A stretch of DNA of 26,826 bases from an uncultured Clostridia bacterium (GTDB lineage: Bacteria > Bacillota > Clostridia > Christensenellales > UBA1242). Position 1 is the stretch's first letter. Every line of letters starts with the position of its first letter. Location: positions 1 through 26,826 of the forward strand of contig CANPWT010000004.1 of NCBI GenBank assembly GCA_947584775.1, written 5' to 3'. A program made the translations under genes and the position numbers. Of this stretch, positions 1-8,959 are shown piece after piece. Under the pieces are notes generated by a model. The model saw only the letters and a program-made list of their open reading frames with translations. It searched no databases and was not told where the DNA came from.

Positions 1-155
1 AAAACAGCATTTCCACCCTGAGTTTAGAGGTTAGTGAAAAAAATATTCCAGCATATTTACTTTACAAAAATTTAGGCTTTTTAGTTAGGCGGGAGCGCAA
101 AAAATATTATCAAAACGGCTCAACCGCACTAGAAATGTATAAAACTATAAACTAA
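1..155 (+). CDS. rimI: RimI-type GNAT acetyltransferase, 3' end only
   Basis: This is the C-terminal 50 codons of a gene entering from the left edge, read in the frame beginning at base 3 and ending with TAA at 153-155. The peptide contains LEVSEKNIPAYLLYKNLGF followed by R-KKYYQNG--ALEMY. That is the ending of the ribosomal protein S18 alanine N-acetyltransferase family: the acetyl-CoA-binding helix 'N--A--LY---GF', then the 'R--YY-----A--M' strand. RimI acetylates the N-terminal alanine of ribosomal protein S18 in the cytoplasm. The gene converges on the MurF-type gene with a single base between stop codons, and no hairpin terminator is visible there. The N-terminal part is outside the window, so another GNAT of the same subfamily cannot be excluded. 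Confidence 0.68.
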   Translation, partial: NSISTLSLEVSEKNIPAYLLYKNLGFLVRRERKKYYQNGSTALEMYKTIN

Positions 156-156
156 T

Positions 157-1644
157 TTATTTGTAATCGTCCGGCAAATCGTTCAGCAGTAAAAGTGTAT
201 CATTGCAATTAAGCAGATTAAAATAGGTTTTACTTTGTTCTAAATCTTTAACAAATAAAACCTTTTTTTTGTAACCTGCGCAATTTAGTCCGTCAAAAAT
301 TGCCTGTCTGTTAGTGTTGCCAACAATAATAACATAATCGCAAATATTAAGCATTTTACCCAACTTAAAATTGATGTGATATTGCATTTTTCCGCCCTCA
401 ATTATGCCCGGGGTAACCACCATTTTTTTGCCATCAAAATTTTTTAAAACTTCAATCGCCTCGCGGGCGCTACTTTGCGAACAATTATAACTATCATCCA
501 AAATGTTTATGTGGCTTTTTATCAGTTCAAGGCGGTGCGGGGTAAAGGGTAAATTTTTAACCGCATCAATCAATTTTTGTTCGTCTACGCCAAGCGTTAG
601 CGCCAAACTTGCTGCAAGCAAAATGTTAGTTATGTTGTGCCTGCCCAAAAGGTGGGTGGCTAGTTTAATTTTTTTGCTGCCAAAACTCATTTCAAAATTT
701 GTTAAATATGTATTTGGGTCAAAATTAAAGTTACAATTTTGCTTAACACCCAACTTGCAACAGTCCTTTTCAATAAACATACGTAAACAAAATATATTGT
801 CTAAATTATACACGCAAAGTTTGTTTTTTAAATGTAGCGAAAGTTCCCGCTTGGCCAAATAAACACATTCTATATTTTTAAAAGTTTGCATATGTTGTGC
901 ACTTACATTTGTAATAATGCCATAATCCGCACCAAACATTTTGCATAGTTTTTTTATGTCGTATCTGTGGCGTGCGCCATACTCTAAAATCAAAAATTGC
1001 GTTTCTGCTTTTAGGCTGTTATTAATGAACATAGAAATGCCTAGCGGGGTGTTGTAACTAGACGGCGTGCATTGAACATTAAATGTGGACGATAAAATTT
1101 TATGCAGTATATTTTTAACGCTTGTTTTGCCGTTGCTGCCCGTTATGGCGATAATTTTTGGCTTGTATAATTTTAACTTTTTTTGTGCTTTTAAAATATA
1201 AATTTTGTTTTTAATTTTATCATAAATATTTAAAAAATTTGCAACCACGGGAGAGATAAACAATACAAAAAAATTTAAACTAGCCCCAACTGGGCAAAGC
1301 GAGGGAATAATTAAAATTAACACACTTAAAAAAATAATTCTTTTTGTTTTCCCTGTTAATTTTAGCGGCGTTTTTTTACTGTTAATCAGACCTAAAAAAA
1401 CACAAAAATTTATAACAATTTCAAAACAAGCAAAAATCAAAATTATCAAAAAATTTTTTAAAATTGTTAAAAAAATAGCAAAAAATAGCGTAAAAATCAT
1501 AAAAAAACAATAAATTTTAGAAAAAAATTTAAAATATCTAAAAAAATTGTAATCTTTTAATTGATAAATATGAACAAATTTTTTAATGTTAAAACAACAC
1601 ATTAAAAATGATAAAATATTTAAAATATTAATTGCAATAATCAT
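157..1644 (-). CDS. murF: Membrane-anchored MurF-type Mur ligase
   Basis: A 495-aa protein in two parts. Residues 1 to about 155 are hydrophobic, with about four or five probable membrane segments (near 1-20, 45-60, 64-88, 102-138). Residues 160-495 are a Mur ligase: P-loop TGSNGKTS at 168-175, EYGARHRYDI at 221-230, NVSAQHM at 246-252, a probable carbamylated lysine in AKREL near 265, GRHNITN at 334-340, PHRLE at 369-373 and DDSYNCSQSS at 383-392. MurF adds D-Ala-D-Ala to the UDP-MurNAc-tripeptide and is usually soluble at about 450 aa. The P-loop and the DD-YN motif fit MurF better than MurC/D/E or the CapB/PgsB ligases, but the usual YNANP is changed to YNCSQ. Its ATG overlaps the upstream hydrolase stop (ATGA), so the two are co-translated. 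The divergent ddl makes the dipeptide that MurF uses, which supports the role. A specialised MurF paralogue is the main alternative. Confidence 0.8.
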   Translation of the reverse strand: MIIAINILNILSFLMCCFNIKKFVHIYQLKDYNFFRYFKFFSKIYCFFMIFTLFFAIFLTILKNFLIILIFACFEIVINFCVFLGLINSKKTPLKLTGKTKRIIFLSVLILIIPSLCPVGASLNFFVLFISPVVANFLNIYDKIKNKIYILKAQKKLKLYKPKIIAITGSNGKTSVKNILHKILSSTFNVQCTPSSYNTPLGISMFINNSLKAETQFLILEYGARHRYDIKKLCKMFGADYGIITNVSAQHMQTFKNIECVYLAKRELSLHLKNKLCVYNLDNIFCLRMFIEKDCCKLGVKQNCNFNFDPNTYLTNFEMSFGSKKIKLATHLLGRHNITNILLAASLALTLGVDEQKLIDAVKNLPFTPHRLELIKSHINILDDSYNCSQSSAREAIEVLKNFDGKKMVVTPGIIEGGKMQYHINFKLGKMLNICDYVIIVGNTNRQAIFDGLNCAGYKKKVLFVKDLEQSKTYFNLLNCNDTLLLLNDLPDDYK

Positions 1645-2351
1645 AAATTTAAAAATTGATTAACGTGGTTTAAAAATAATGCTTCCTTTTTTATATATGC
1701 AAAATGGTCGCTATCTGTTTTAATTAATTTTGCATTATTTTTGCGCTTTATAATTTTGGCAAATTTAATTGGTGTCTCCTTATCTTTTGTTCCCCAAAAA
1801 AGCAACATCGGGCAATCAAATTTTATAAATTTTATTGTGTTAAAATTAACCATGTTTTTAAAAGTGATTTTGTTTGTTGCAGTCAAATTTTTATAATCGC
1901 TACTCGCAACCAAATTATACAAATATTTAAATTTTTCATTTTTTAATAAAATAGCGTTGTTCCTGTTTTCAATCAGCCTATATTTGCAATTCGTTTTAAT
2001 GCCAGCCCCTCCTGTAACAACAATTTTTTTTATCTTTACAAATTTTTTTAACAGCGGTGCTAGCCTAAAACCAAAACTGTGGCACACAATAATAACTTCA
2101 TCAATACTATAAACCTTTAAAATGCTTTCAATAATATTTATGTAATCGTCCATGTCCCAACTATTTATTGTGGGCGTGATGGTGGGCAGGGTAATGGTTA
2201 AAATGTTAAATTTGGCTTGCAACAAATTTATAAGTTTGTAAAAGGAATTTTTGTCCCCTCCCCAGCCATGCAAAAATAAAATTGTGTCCGACCCTTTGCC
2301 TGATTTATTAAAGGTATAATCTATAATTTCACTTTTATAAATAAAGTTCAT
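1641..2351 (-). CDS. Alpha/beta hydrolase (small serine hydrolase)
   Basis: A 236-aa protein with the alpha/beta-hydrolase layout. The oxyanion-hole motif HGWGG is at 28-32. The nucleophile elbow CHSFG at 90-94 makes Ser92 the nucleophile, with the first Gly of GxSxG replaced by Cys. The acid is Asp190 in FWGTKDKETP and the catalytic His is 216 in SDHFAYI. No signal peptide is visible, so it is probably cytoplasmic. Its stop overlaps the start of the membrane MurF-type gene (ATGA), and it faces ddl across 76 bases, so a role in peptidoglycan precursor or lipid handling can be inferred. The substrate cannot be told from sequence. No strong ribosome-binding site precedes the ATG. A CATA box lies 13 bases upstream of the ATG (see findings). 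Confidence 0.8.
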   Translation of the reverse strand: MNFIYKSEIIDYTFNKSGKGSDTILFLHGWGGDKNSFYKLINLLQAKFNILTITLPTITPTINSWDMDDYINIIESILKVYSIDEVIIVCHSFGFRLAPLLKKFVKIKKIVVTGGAGIKTNCKYRLIENRNNAILLKNEKFKYLYNLVASSDYKNLTATNKITFKNMVNFNTIKFIKFDCPMLLFWGTKDKETPIKFAKIIKRKNNAKLIKTDSDHFAYIKKEALFLNHVNQFLNL

Positions 2352-2427
2352 AATTTCTTTTATGTAAATATAAAAATTTTGTTAAATCCGCTTTCACAAT
2401 AAACTAAGTTTAGGCATAAAAATCAAT

Positions 2428-3498
2428 ATGAAAAATTTATGTGTAGTTTTTGGTGGCGCTAGCCCAGAGCATGATATCTCAATAATAACCGGCATGCAAC
2501 TAGCAAAAAATTTGGCTAGCAAATATAGTGTAACAAAAATATATTTGGGGCTAGATAACAAGTTTTATTTGGCAGACAAAGTTGATAATTTGTCCGCCTT
2601 TGCTAATAAGGAAAAATTAAATTTAAAGCCGGTAATTTTTTATAATGGCGCAATGTTCAAACTTGGCTTTGGCTTAAAAAAAATAATGGATGTGGATTGC
2701 ATAATAAATTGTTGCCACGGCGGCGTGGGTGAAAATGGCGACCTATCCGCCTATTTTAACTTAAACAACATCAAAACAACTTCAGCAGGTGCCCTTGCTA
2801 GCCACATTGCTATGGATAAACAGTTGGCAAAACTAGTGGTGGGCGATATTGTGCCAACCGTGCCTGGGGTGCTTGTTAGTAAATTCAATATAAATAACTG
2901 CGCCAAACAAATAAAAAAACTTGGTAACAGTTTAATTGTAAAGCCAAATTCGCTTGGTTCAAGCATCGGGGTAAAGGCGTGCAACAATTCAAATTATCTA
3001 GACCAAATACAAGCAATTTTTGTTATGAACGATGAAGCATTAGTTGAAAAGCGCATTGAAAACCTAACCGAATATAATCAAGCTTGCTACATAGATAATG
3101 GCAAATTAATTTTAAGTGCAATTGAAAACCCAATAAGTAAAAACGACTTTTTAACCTTTAACGATAAATATTTAAACAACGCCAAACAAAAGGGCGGAGA
3201 CAGAATAATCCCTGCTAAAATTGACACCGAATTAAAAAACAAAATTTGTGCCTACACAAAAGCCATTTACACCAAACTAAACCTAAATGGCGTGGTTAGA
3301 ATAGATTACATTTTTGATAACTCTACCCAAACCCTATATTTCAACGAAGTTAACACAATCCCAGGCAGCATGGCGTTTTACTTATACGAGCCGGTTGGTA
3401 TAGATTACATAACCTTAATAGAAAAACAAATACAAAATGCGCAAGAAATAAAAAAATATTCGTATTTTAAAACCGATGTGCTAAACAAAAAAATATAA
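2428..3498 (+). CDS. ddl: D-alanine--D-alanine ligase
   Basis: A 356-aa ATP-grasp enzyme that joins two D-alanines for peptidoglycan synthesis in the cytoplasm. The N-terminal GGASPEHDIS (9-18) is the family signature with Glu14. HGGVGENGDLSAYF near 97-110 matches the HG--GE-G motif. ATP-grasp elements are KPNSLGSSIGVKA at 172-184 and EKR at 207-209, with metal ligands in RIDYIFD (291-297) and NEVNTIPGS (306-314). The omega-loop region (NDFLTFNDKY, 239-248) is divergent from the more usual YDY--KY. Length is typical. It is divergently transcribed from the hydrolase/MurF pair and is closed by its own hairpin terminator, so it looks monocistronic. The Shine-Dalgarno sequence is weak (AGG about 14 bases before ATG). 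A D-Ala-D-Lac or D-Ser specificity cannot be judged by eye. Confidence 0.94.
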   Translation: MKNLCVVFGGASPEHDISIITGMQLAKNLASKYSVTKIYLGLDNKFYLADKVDNLSAFANKEKLNLKPVIFYNGAMFKLGFGLKKIMDVDCIINCCHGGVGENGDLSAYFNLNNIKTTSAGALASHIAMDKQLAKLVVGDIVPTVPGVLVSKFNINNCAKQIKKLGNSLIVKPNSLGSSIGVKACNNSNYLDQIQAIFVMNDEALVEKRIENLTEYNQACYIDNGKLILSAIENPISKNDFLTFNDKYLNNAKQKGGDRIIPAKIDTELKNKICAYTKAIYTKLNLNGVVRIDYIFDNSTQTLYFNEVNTIPGSMAFYLYEPVGIDYITLIEKQIQNAQEIKKYSYFKTDVLNKKI

Positions 3499-3520
3499 AT
3501 AGGCGGTGGCCTATTTTTTT
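3495..3520 (+). terminator. Intrinsic terminator after ddl
   Basis: A 7-bp stem AATAGGC / GCCTATT with a GGTG loop, followed by an unbroken run of T. The stem begins inside the ddl stop codon. It separates ddl from the topoisomerase operon. Confidence 0.85.
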
Positions 3521-3552
3521 AAATTAAAAAATAAAAATGGCTTAAAAAAAAT

Positions 3553-3581
3553 TTGCCTAAATTAAATAAATTTGGTATAAT
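3553..3581 (+). promoter_or_regulatory. Sigma-A promoter of the topoisomerase operon
   Basis: TTGCCT at 3553-3558, a 17-base spacer and a perfect TATAAT at 3576-3581. The predicted start near 3588 gives a leader of about 37 bases with AAAGGGG (3611-3617) ahead of the ATG at 3625. This is the best vegetative promoter in the window. Confidence 0.75.
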
Positions 3582-3624
3582 TAGCGCGTAAAATGAAAGA
3601 TTAAAAGAGAAAAGGGGACTAAAA

Positions 3625-5574
3625 ATGGCTAGTTATGATAGTAAAGATTTAATTGTTTTAGAAGGCCTTGATGCAGTGCGTATGCGCCCAGGCATGTACA
3701 TTGGCACAACGGGCATTAAAGGCTTGCACCACCTTTTGTGGGAAATTATAGATAACGCAATAGACGAGGTTGCCAACGGCTACGGCAATAAGGTGGAAGT
3801 AACCCTGTGTAAGGACGGCAGCGCCAGTGTTATGGACAATGGCCGTGGCATCCCGGTAAGCCCACACCCAAAACTTAAAGTTAGCGGGGTGGAAGTTGTT
3901 TTCACCCAATTGCACGCAGGCGGCAAGTTTGGCGATAACAATTATAAATATTCGGGCGGTTTGCACGGCGTTGGCGCGTCAGTTACAAACGCGCTTAGTA
4001 GATATCTTGAAGTTAATGTTTTTAAAGATGGCAAAAAATATTACGCCAGGTTCGAAAGTATAGAGAAAAATGGCAAAATCCACAGCGGTGTGCCGGTGGA
4101 AAAATTGCGTGAGGTTGGCAACACAACCCTAAAAGGCACATATGTAAAATTTTTGCCAGATGACCGAGTGTTTAAGGACACTCGCTTTGATTACGACACT
4201 GTTTTAGAAAGGCTTAAAGAGACGGCATTTTTAAATAAAGGCATACATATTGAATTGGTTGACGAACGCACCAATAAGCGCGAAACTTTGTGTTACGAGG
4301 GCGGCATTAGGGACTATGTAACCAATCTTACTATGGACAAAAAGCCATTGTTTGTGCCACCAATTTATATAGAAAATGAAATTGAAGATACATTTGTATC
4401 TTTGTCTTTGCAGTATGTAGATACTTACACCGAAAGCATTTTTAGTTATGTAAACAACATCCCAACCCCAGAGGGCGGCACACACGAGGTTGGCTTTAAA
4501 ATGGCGCTAACAAAAGTGCTTAACGATTTTGCCAAAAAGCACAATTTAATTAAAGATAAAGATGTTGCCTTTATTGGCGATGATTTTAGGGAAGGGCTAG
4601 TTGCAGTGCTTTCAATTAAAATGAAAAATGTTCAGTTTGAAGGCCAAACCAAAACCAAACTTGGCAATGTGGAAGCGCGCGCCCGAGTGGAAAGCGTTTG
4701 TAGCCAAGGCTTAACCGAATTTTTTAACAGTAAGAAGAATGAGAACATTGGCAATATCATTATAGAAAAGGCAAAAGGGGCAGCGCGCGTGCGTGCAGCC
4801 GCAAAACGCGCCAAAGATTTAACCAGAGCCAAAAACTCTATTGTCGAGGGTGGCATGCTCATTGGCAAACTTGCAAGTTGCACCAGCCGTAACCCAGAAA
4901 TTAACGAAGTGTTCATCGTTGAAGGGGACAGTGCGGGTGGCACGGCAAAACAGGGCAGAGATAGATATTTCCAAGCCATTTTACCTTTGCGTGGCAAGCC
5001 ATTAAATAGCGAAAAGAAACGCATAGACCAAGTTCTTGCTAACGAGGAAATCCGCACGATTATAGGCGCAATTGGCACAGGCATTGGCGAAGATTTTAAG
5101 TTGGAAAATTTAAAATACAACAAAATTATAATTTTAAGCGATGCCGACCAAGACGGTATGCACATCAGATGCATATTACTAACTTTCTTTTTTAGATATA
5201 TGCGCCCGCTTATTACCAACGGCAACATATATGTTGGCATGCCTCCGCTATACAAAGTTTCCAACAAAGATAAAGAGGTGTATTGCTACACAGATGAAGA
5301 GTTAGAAAACGCTAAAAAAACCTTAAAAAATTACACTGTTCAGCGTTATAAAGGCCTTGGCGAAATGAGTGCCGAACAATTGTGGACAACCACCATGGAC
5401 CCATCCAAGCGCAGCATGATAAGGGTAACACTTGAAGATGCTGTTATGGCAGATAAAGAAATAACCATGTGGATGGGGGATGAAGTGGGCCCAAGAAAAG
5501 ATTACATAAACAAATACGCCAACTTTAATAAATTAGACAATTTTAACAAGGACGGTGAAGACGATGAAAGGTAA
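3625..5574 (+). CDS. parE: Type IIA DNA topoisomerase subunit B (ParE type; GyrB possible)
   Basis: A 649-aa ATPase subunit of a type IIA topoisomerase. GHKL ATPase motifs are Glu40 with IIDNAIDE (41-48), DNGRGIPV (71-78) and GGLHGVG (111-117). The transducer has [11 protein letters not shown] (337-347). TOPRIM motifs are EGDSAGG (433-439) and DADQDG (506-511, where DADVDG is more common), and the C-terminal part carries the QRYKGLGEM motif. With the A subunit it passes one duplex through another using ATP. The [10 protein letters not shown] stretch (283-292) and the partner's lack of a GyrA box favour topoisomerase IV, but second gyrase-like pairs are common in Clostridia, so the family is certain and the ParE name is not. 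Good sigma-A promoter and AAAGGGG ribosome site upstream; the downstream parC starts inside its last codons. Confidence 0.9.
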   Translation: MASYDSKDLIVLEGLDAVRMRPGMYIGTTGIKGLHHLLWEIIDNAIDEVANGYGNKVEVTLCKDGSASVMDNGRGIPVSPHPKLKVSGVEVVFTQLHAGGKFGDNNYKYSGGLHGVGASVTNALSRYLEVNVFKDGKKYYARFESIEKNGKIHSGVPVEKLREVGNTTLKGTYVKFLPDDRVFKDTRFDYDTVLERLKETAFLNKGIHIELVDERTNKRETLCYEGGIRDYVTNLTMDKKPLFVPPIYIENEIEDTFVSLSLQYVDTYTESIFSYVNNIPTPEGGTHEVGFKMALTKVLNDFAKKHNLIKDKDVAFIGDDFREGLVAVLSIKMKNVQFEGQTKTKLGNVEARARVESVCSQGLTEFFNSKKNENIGNIIIEKAKGAARVRAAAKRAKDLTRAKNSIVEGGMLIGKLASCTSRNPEINEVFIVEGDSAGGTAKQGRDRYFQAILPLRGKPLNSEKKRIDQVLANEEIRTIIGAIGTGIGEDFKLENLKYNKIIILSDADQDGMHIRCILLTFFFRYMRPLITNGNIYVGMPPLYKVSNKDKEVYCYTDEELENAKKTLKNYTVQRYKGLGEMSAEQLWTTTMDPSKRSMIRVTLEDAVMADKEITMWMGDEVGPRKDYINKYANFNKLDNFNKDGEDDER

Positions 5575-7987
5575 AAAAATAGAAATAATTCAAACGGGCA
5601 ACTTGTTTGAAAAAACAGTGGAAGAAATAATGTCCATATCCATGCTTCCATACAGCGAATATGTAATTATGGATAGGGCATTGCCTCGTGTTGAAGATGG
5701 CTTAAAGCCCGTTCAGCGCAGAATTTTGTTCGATATGTTGGAACTAGGTGTTACGCCAGATAAACCTTTTAAAAAATCCGCCCGTATTGTGGGGGACACT
5801 TTGGGTAAATTCCACCCACATGGCGATAGTTCAGTTTATGGCGCAATGGTCAGGATGGCGCAAGATTTTGTTATGGGGGAAAGGTTAATTGAAGGCCAGG
5901 GCAACTTTGGCTCAATCGATGGCGACCCACCTGCTGCAATGCGTTACACCGAGGTGCGCCTATCTCCGCTGGCGCTAGAACTTATGAAGGACTTGGATAA
6001 GGACACCGTTACATACAGTTTCAACTTTGATGATACCTTAAAAGAGCCCGACTATATGACCGGACGCTTTCCAAACCTATTTGTAAATGGTGCATCTGGC
6101 ATAGCGGTTGGCCTTGCAACCAACATTCCAACCCACAATTTAGGCGAGATGATAGACGGCTGCATTGCATATATCGACAACCCAAAAATTAGTTTAACTG
6201 AGATGTTGCAAATAATTAAAGGGCCAGATTTCCCAACAGGGGGCATGATTTGCGCCTCTAACGATATGGTGGAGGCATACACCACCGGCCGTGGCAAGGT
6301 TGCAATGCGCGCTATTTTCCACACAGAAGACGATAAAAACGGCAAAACCAACATTGTTATAACCGAATTGCCTTATCAGGTTAATAAGGCAGAGTTTTTA
6401 AAATCGGTTGGCGAGTTAAAGGAAAAATTAAAGGACGAACTTGTCGATATTTCCGCAATTCAAGACGAAAGCGATAAAACCGGCATGCGCGCAGTAATTC
6501 AGTTAAAAAAGGATGCTGACATTGACAATATTATTGCCTTGCTTTTAAAACACACCGATATGCAACTAAACTTTAACTACAACGTGGTTGCCATAGCGGA
6601 CGGAAGCCCAAAACAATTAGGCTTGTTGGACTATTTGTCTTACTATATTAAATTCCAACTAGATATAATTGTAAGGCGCACAAAATTTGACTTGGAAAAA
6701 GCCAAGGCACGCGCACATATTGTGGAGGGCTTGTGCGTAGCAATACAAAATATTGATGAAGTTGTGCGCATAATTAAAACATCAAAATCCACAATGGACG
6801 CCAAAACCAGGCTTATGGAACGCTTTAATTTAACCGATGTTCAAACTCAGGCTATTTTAGATATGCGTTTAAGTAGGCTTACAAACTTAGAAACAGAAAA
6901 ACTGCAACAAGAGTTAAAAGAGTTGCACAAACTTATATTAGAACTTAACGCAATTTTAGCCAGCAAGTCTAAACAATATGGCGTAATTAAAAAGGAATTA
7001 ACAGAAATTAAAAAGAACTATGCAACGCCTCGCAAAACAAAAATTGTTTCAAACTTTGATAGTTACGATGTAACCCCAATAGAAAAATTGTTAGATAGCG
7101 AGTGCGCAGTGGCAGTAAGCCAGGACGGATTAAAATTAAAAACCTTAGATATAAAACAAATTCAATCCGCCAGCCCAAATTATAAATATGAAAATATAAA
7201 CGCCCTGCATAAAACCATTGTTCACACCAGTATGAATAGTTATGTTTGCGCCTTCACCAACTTTGGCAACTATTTCCGCTTGCAAGTGCGGGATATTCCA
7301 AGCGCAAAATTCACTTCAAAAGGCACAAATTTAACCGAGTTAACTCAGGCCGAAACCAAGGAAAAAATTGTGGCTCTGTTTGACGAAAACGAACTAAAAG
7401 AGTGTCAAGAAATTATGTTCTTTACCTCGGACGGCTACATTAAAAAGGCAGAAACAAGCGAATATGTTGGCTTAAAATCGGGCTCGGCAGCATTAAAACT
7501 TAAAGATTTTGACCGTGTTGTTAAGGTTGAAATTAACGATAACACTGCTTCCATTTTAATGGTGGCGGATGATGGCATGGCTGTCAATATGGAGTATAAG
7601 TCAGTGCCAACCACAAAACGCAACAGCGGCGGGGTAATAGGTATGAGCCTAAACGAAAAAGCCAAGGTTATTTTTGCCACTCAGGTTAACACCTTAGATA
7701 GAGTATTAGTTGTAACTAACACCGGCACTGCCAAAAAGTTTAGCATTAACGAATTGCCAATTGGCGCACGCAACAGAAAGGGATTAAAAATTGTAACGGG
7801 CAAGGAGCAAGTTTTTGCAATAATTTCGCCAATTGTTACGGGTGAAGTGGTGCTGCAAGATAAAGAAAATAAAATTTACACAATCGATGTTAACGACATT
7901 TCAATAGAAACTAGAACATCTGCTTGCAAACCACTTGTTAAAAAATCTAAATTAACGCTAAAAGAGGTTGGCTTGTATCTAAATTAA
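5564..7987 (+). CDS. parC: Type IIA DNA topoisomerase subunit A (ParC type; GyrA possible)
   Basis: An 807-aa DNA-cleaving subunit. From the ATG at 5564, the winged-helix region carries [19 protein letters not shown] and VQRRILF near residues 30-56, [11 protein letters not shown] near 84-94, and the catalytic tyrosine in AMRYTEVR at about Tyr128. A coiled-coil tower follows, then a C-terminal beta-pinwheel with repeats such as [12 protein letters not shown] and [13 protein letters not shown]. No QRRGG-type GyrA box is present, which argues for decatenating topoisomerase IV rather than supercoiling gyrase. I chose ATG 5564 over GTG 5555 because AAGGAC lies about nine bases before the ATG but directly against the GTG. 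It overlaps the parE 3' end by 11 bases, so the two subunits are translationally coupled. Confidence 0.9.
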   Translation: MKGKKIEIIQTGNLFEKTVEEIMSISMLPYSEYVIMDRALPRVEDGLKPVQRRILFDMLELGVTPDKPFKKSARIVGDTLGKFHPHGDSSVYGAMVRMAQDFVMGERLIEGQGNFGSIDGDPPAAMRYTEVRLSPLALELMKDLDKDTVTYSFNFDDTLKEPDYMTGRFPNLFVNGASGIAVGLATNIPTHNLGEMIDGCIAYIDNPKISLTEMLQIIKGPDFPTGGMICASNDMVEAYTTGRGKVAMRAIFHTEDDKNGKTNIVITELPYQVNKAEFLKSVGELKEKLKDELVDISAIQDESDKTGMRAVIQLKKDADIDNIIALLLKHTDMQLNFNYNVVAIADGSPKQLGLLDYLSYYIKFQLDIIVRRTKFDLEKAKARAHIVEGLCVAIQNIDEVVRIIKTSKSTMDAKTRLMERFNLTDVQTQAILDMRLSRLTNLETEKLQQELKELHKLILELNAILASKSKQYGVIKKELTEIKKNYATPRKTKIVSNFDSYDVTPIEKLLDSECAVAVSQDGLKLKTLDIKQIQSASPNYKYENINALHKTIVHTSMNSYVCAFTNFGNYFRLQVRDIPSAKFTSKGTNLTELTQAETKEKIVALFDENELKECQEIMFFTSDGYIKKAETSEYVGLKSGSAALKLKDFDRVVKVEINDNTASILMVADDGMAVNMEYKSVPTTKRNSGGVIGMSLNEKAKVIFATQVNTLDRVLVVTNTGTAKKFSINELPIGARNRKGLKIVTGKEQVFAIISPIVTGEVVLQDKENKIYTIDVNDISIETRTSACKPLVKKSKLTLKEVGLYLN

Positions 7988-8032
7988 TTTAGCCTTAATT
8001 TTTCAAATTTGACAACTTTTGCCAATTTTCTT

Positions 8033-8048
8033 CATATTTTACAATATG
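8033..8048 (+). promoter_or_regulatory. CATA-type dyad ending in the ylmC start codon
   Basis: CATATTTTACAATATG: 6-base arms CATATT / AATATG, with the last ATG being the ylmC start. CATATTTTA fits the CATANNNTA -10 consensus known for Bacillus sigma-K, and an AC dinucleotide (8015-8016) lies exactly 16 bases upstream, as in that consensus. A TTGACA at 8009-8014 gives an alternative -35 at 18-19 bases. Either reading puts the transcript start at or next to the start codon. Function is inferred. Confidence 0.45.
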
Positions 8049-8372
8049 GAAGCGTCTTTCCAAGAACTAAAACGCAAGCAAGTTATCAACACAGTGGACG
8101 GCAAATGTTTAGGGCATATTACCGATATTATTTTTGATGTGGTAACCGCGTGCGCGCTTGGTTTTGTTGTGCCTCAGCCAAACCAAGGTTTTTGGGCTAT
8201 GTTTAAGGGTAATAAAGACTTATTTATTCCCTTTAATTGCGTTTGTAAAATTGGCGTAGATGTAATTTTGGTGGAACTTTATGTTGACGAACCACCTCCA
8301 CCACCTCCTCCCAAAGGAGGCAAGGGCGGGCCAAAACCCAATGTTATAACACTAAACAATAAACAGATGTAA
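8046..8372 (+). CDS. ylmC: YlmC/YmxH-family PRC-barrel sporulation protein with proline-rich tail
   Basis: A 108-aa protein. Residues 1-80 form a PRC-barrel of the YlmC/YmxH family: SFQELKRKQVINTVDGKCLG, a middle FVVPQ strand, then IPFNCVCKIGVDVILVEL. Family members sit near sigE/sigG/nrdR in sporulating Bacillota, and nrdR follows here. The molecular function is not known. The start is ATG 8046: an in-frame upstream TTG would add nine residues absent from the family pattern. No Shine-Dalgarno sequence precedes the ATG; instead the start codon ends a CATATT-N4-AATATG dyad. The tail after residue 81 is unusual: seven consecutive prolines (83-89), then a Gly/Lys/Pro-rich end. A hairpin terminator overlaps the stop codon, so it is transcribed separately from nrdR. 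Confidence 0.82.
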   Translation: MEASFQELKRKQVINTVDGKCLGHITDIIFDVVTACALGFVVPQPNQGFWAMFKGNKDLFIPFNCVCKIGVDVILVELYVDEPPPPPPPKGGKGGPKPNVITLNNKQM

Positions 8373-8397
8373 AAGTGCAGTTTTATCTGCATTTTTT
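8371..8397 (+). terminator. Intrinsic terminator after ylmC
   Basis: A 10-bp stem (AAAAGTGCAG / CTGCATTTTT, one G-T pair) with a TTTTAT loop running into T residues. It starts inside the ylmC stop codon. Confidence 0.75.
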
Positions 8398-8473
8398 CAT
8401 TATAAAAATTGTAAACAGGGCAAAAATAAATTTATCAAATTTTGCAATTTTATTAAAATATAGGCAAAATCGT

Positions 8474-8502
8474 TTGTAAAAATTGTCGATTTATGCAATA
8501 AT
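8474..8502 (+). promoter_or_regulatory. Possible nrdR promoter
   Basis: TTGTAA (8474-8479), a 17-base spacer and AATAAT (8497-8502) lie 18 bases before nrdR, after the ylmC terminator. A second pairing (TTGTCG 8483-8488 with TTACAT near 8505) is also possible. No NrdR-box-like repeat is evident. The rest of the 8398-8520 gap is AT-rich with no gene. Confidence 0.35.
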
Positions 8503-8520
8503 TGTTACATAGGAGTAATT

Positions 8521-8958
8521 ATGAAGTGTATTTTTTGTGGTAACCCAAACAGTAAGGTGGTAGATAGCCGCTATCTTAAAGATACAAGCATCCGCCGTAG
8601 GAGGGAGTGTTTAAATTGTGGCAAAAGGTTTACAACTTACGAGTCGGTTGAAAACAACCCTATGATTGTAACCAACTCAGATAATATTCGTGAGCCTTTT
8701 AAGTTGGAAAAACTTACCGAAAGCATCCGTTACGCCACTTATTGTGAAGATATTTCCAAATCAGTGGAAGAAATTGTTGCCGAAATCGAAAACAGGCTTT
8801 TTGCTTTGCAAAGGCAGGAAATTGCTACAAGCGACATTGTAACCATTGCATTGGATGTTTTAATGGAAGTTAATTCAATGTCCTGCTTGGTTTACTACAC
8901 ACAACACACCGATTGTGATAATTTTGACGCCGTGCGCAGGTTTTTAAATCGAGGTTAA
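8521..8958 (+). CDS. nrdR: Transcriptional repressor NrdR
   Basis: A 145-aa regulator of ribonucleotide reductase genes. The N-terminal zinc ribbon has Cys3, Cys6, Cys30 and Cys33, followed by GKRFTTYE. The ATP-cone domain then begins around residue 45 (VTNSDNIREPFKLEKLTESIR). NrdR senses ATP/dATP through the cone and binds NrdR boxes. AGGAG lies seven bases before the ATG. The C-terminal end is unusual: where most NrdR proteins have a conserved AY-RFASVY--F motif, this one reads MSCLVYYTQHTDCDNFD, so the last cone helix has drifted. Its position after ylmC is the Clostridia-typical neighbourhood. A 59-codon gene and a PAP2 gene follow with almost no spacing. Confidence 0.93.
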   Translation: MKCIFCGNPNSKVVDSRYLKDTSIRRRRECLNCGKRFTTYESVENNPMIVTNSDNIREPFKLEKLTESIRYATYCEDISKSVEEIVAEIENRLFALQRQEIATSDIVTIALDVLMEVNSMSCLVYYTQHTDCDNFDAVRRFLNRG

Positions 8959-8959
8959 A

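Noticed and set aside
157..1644. The MurF-type protein as a poly-gamma-glutamate synthase (CapB/PgsB) because of its membrane N-terminus.
   Set aside because: Its P-loop TGSNGKTS and the LGRHNITN, PHRLE and DDSYN motifs are of MurF type, and ddl is adjacent.
4632..5267. A 211-codon open frame on the minus strand inside parE.
   Set aside because: It is antisense to strongly conserved TOPRIM-coding sequence, has no ribosome site and no family resemblance; it is a by-product of parE codon use.
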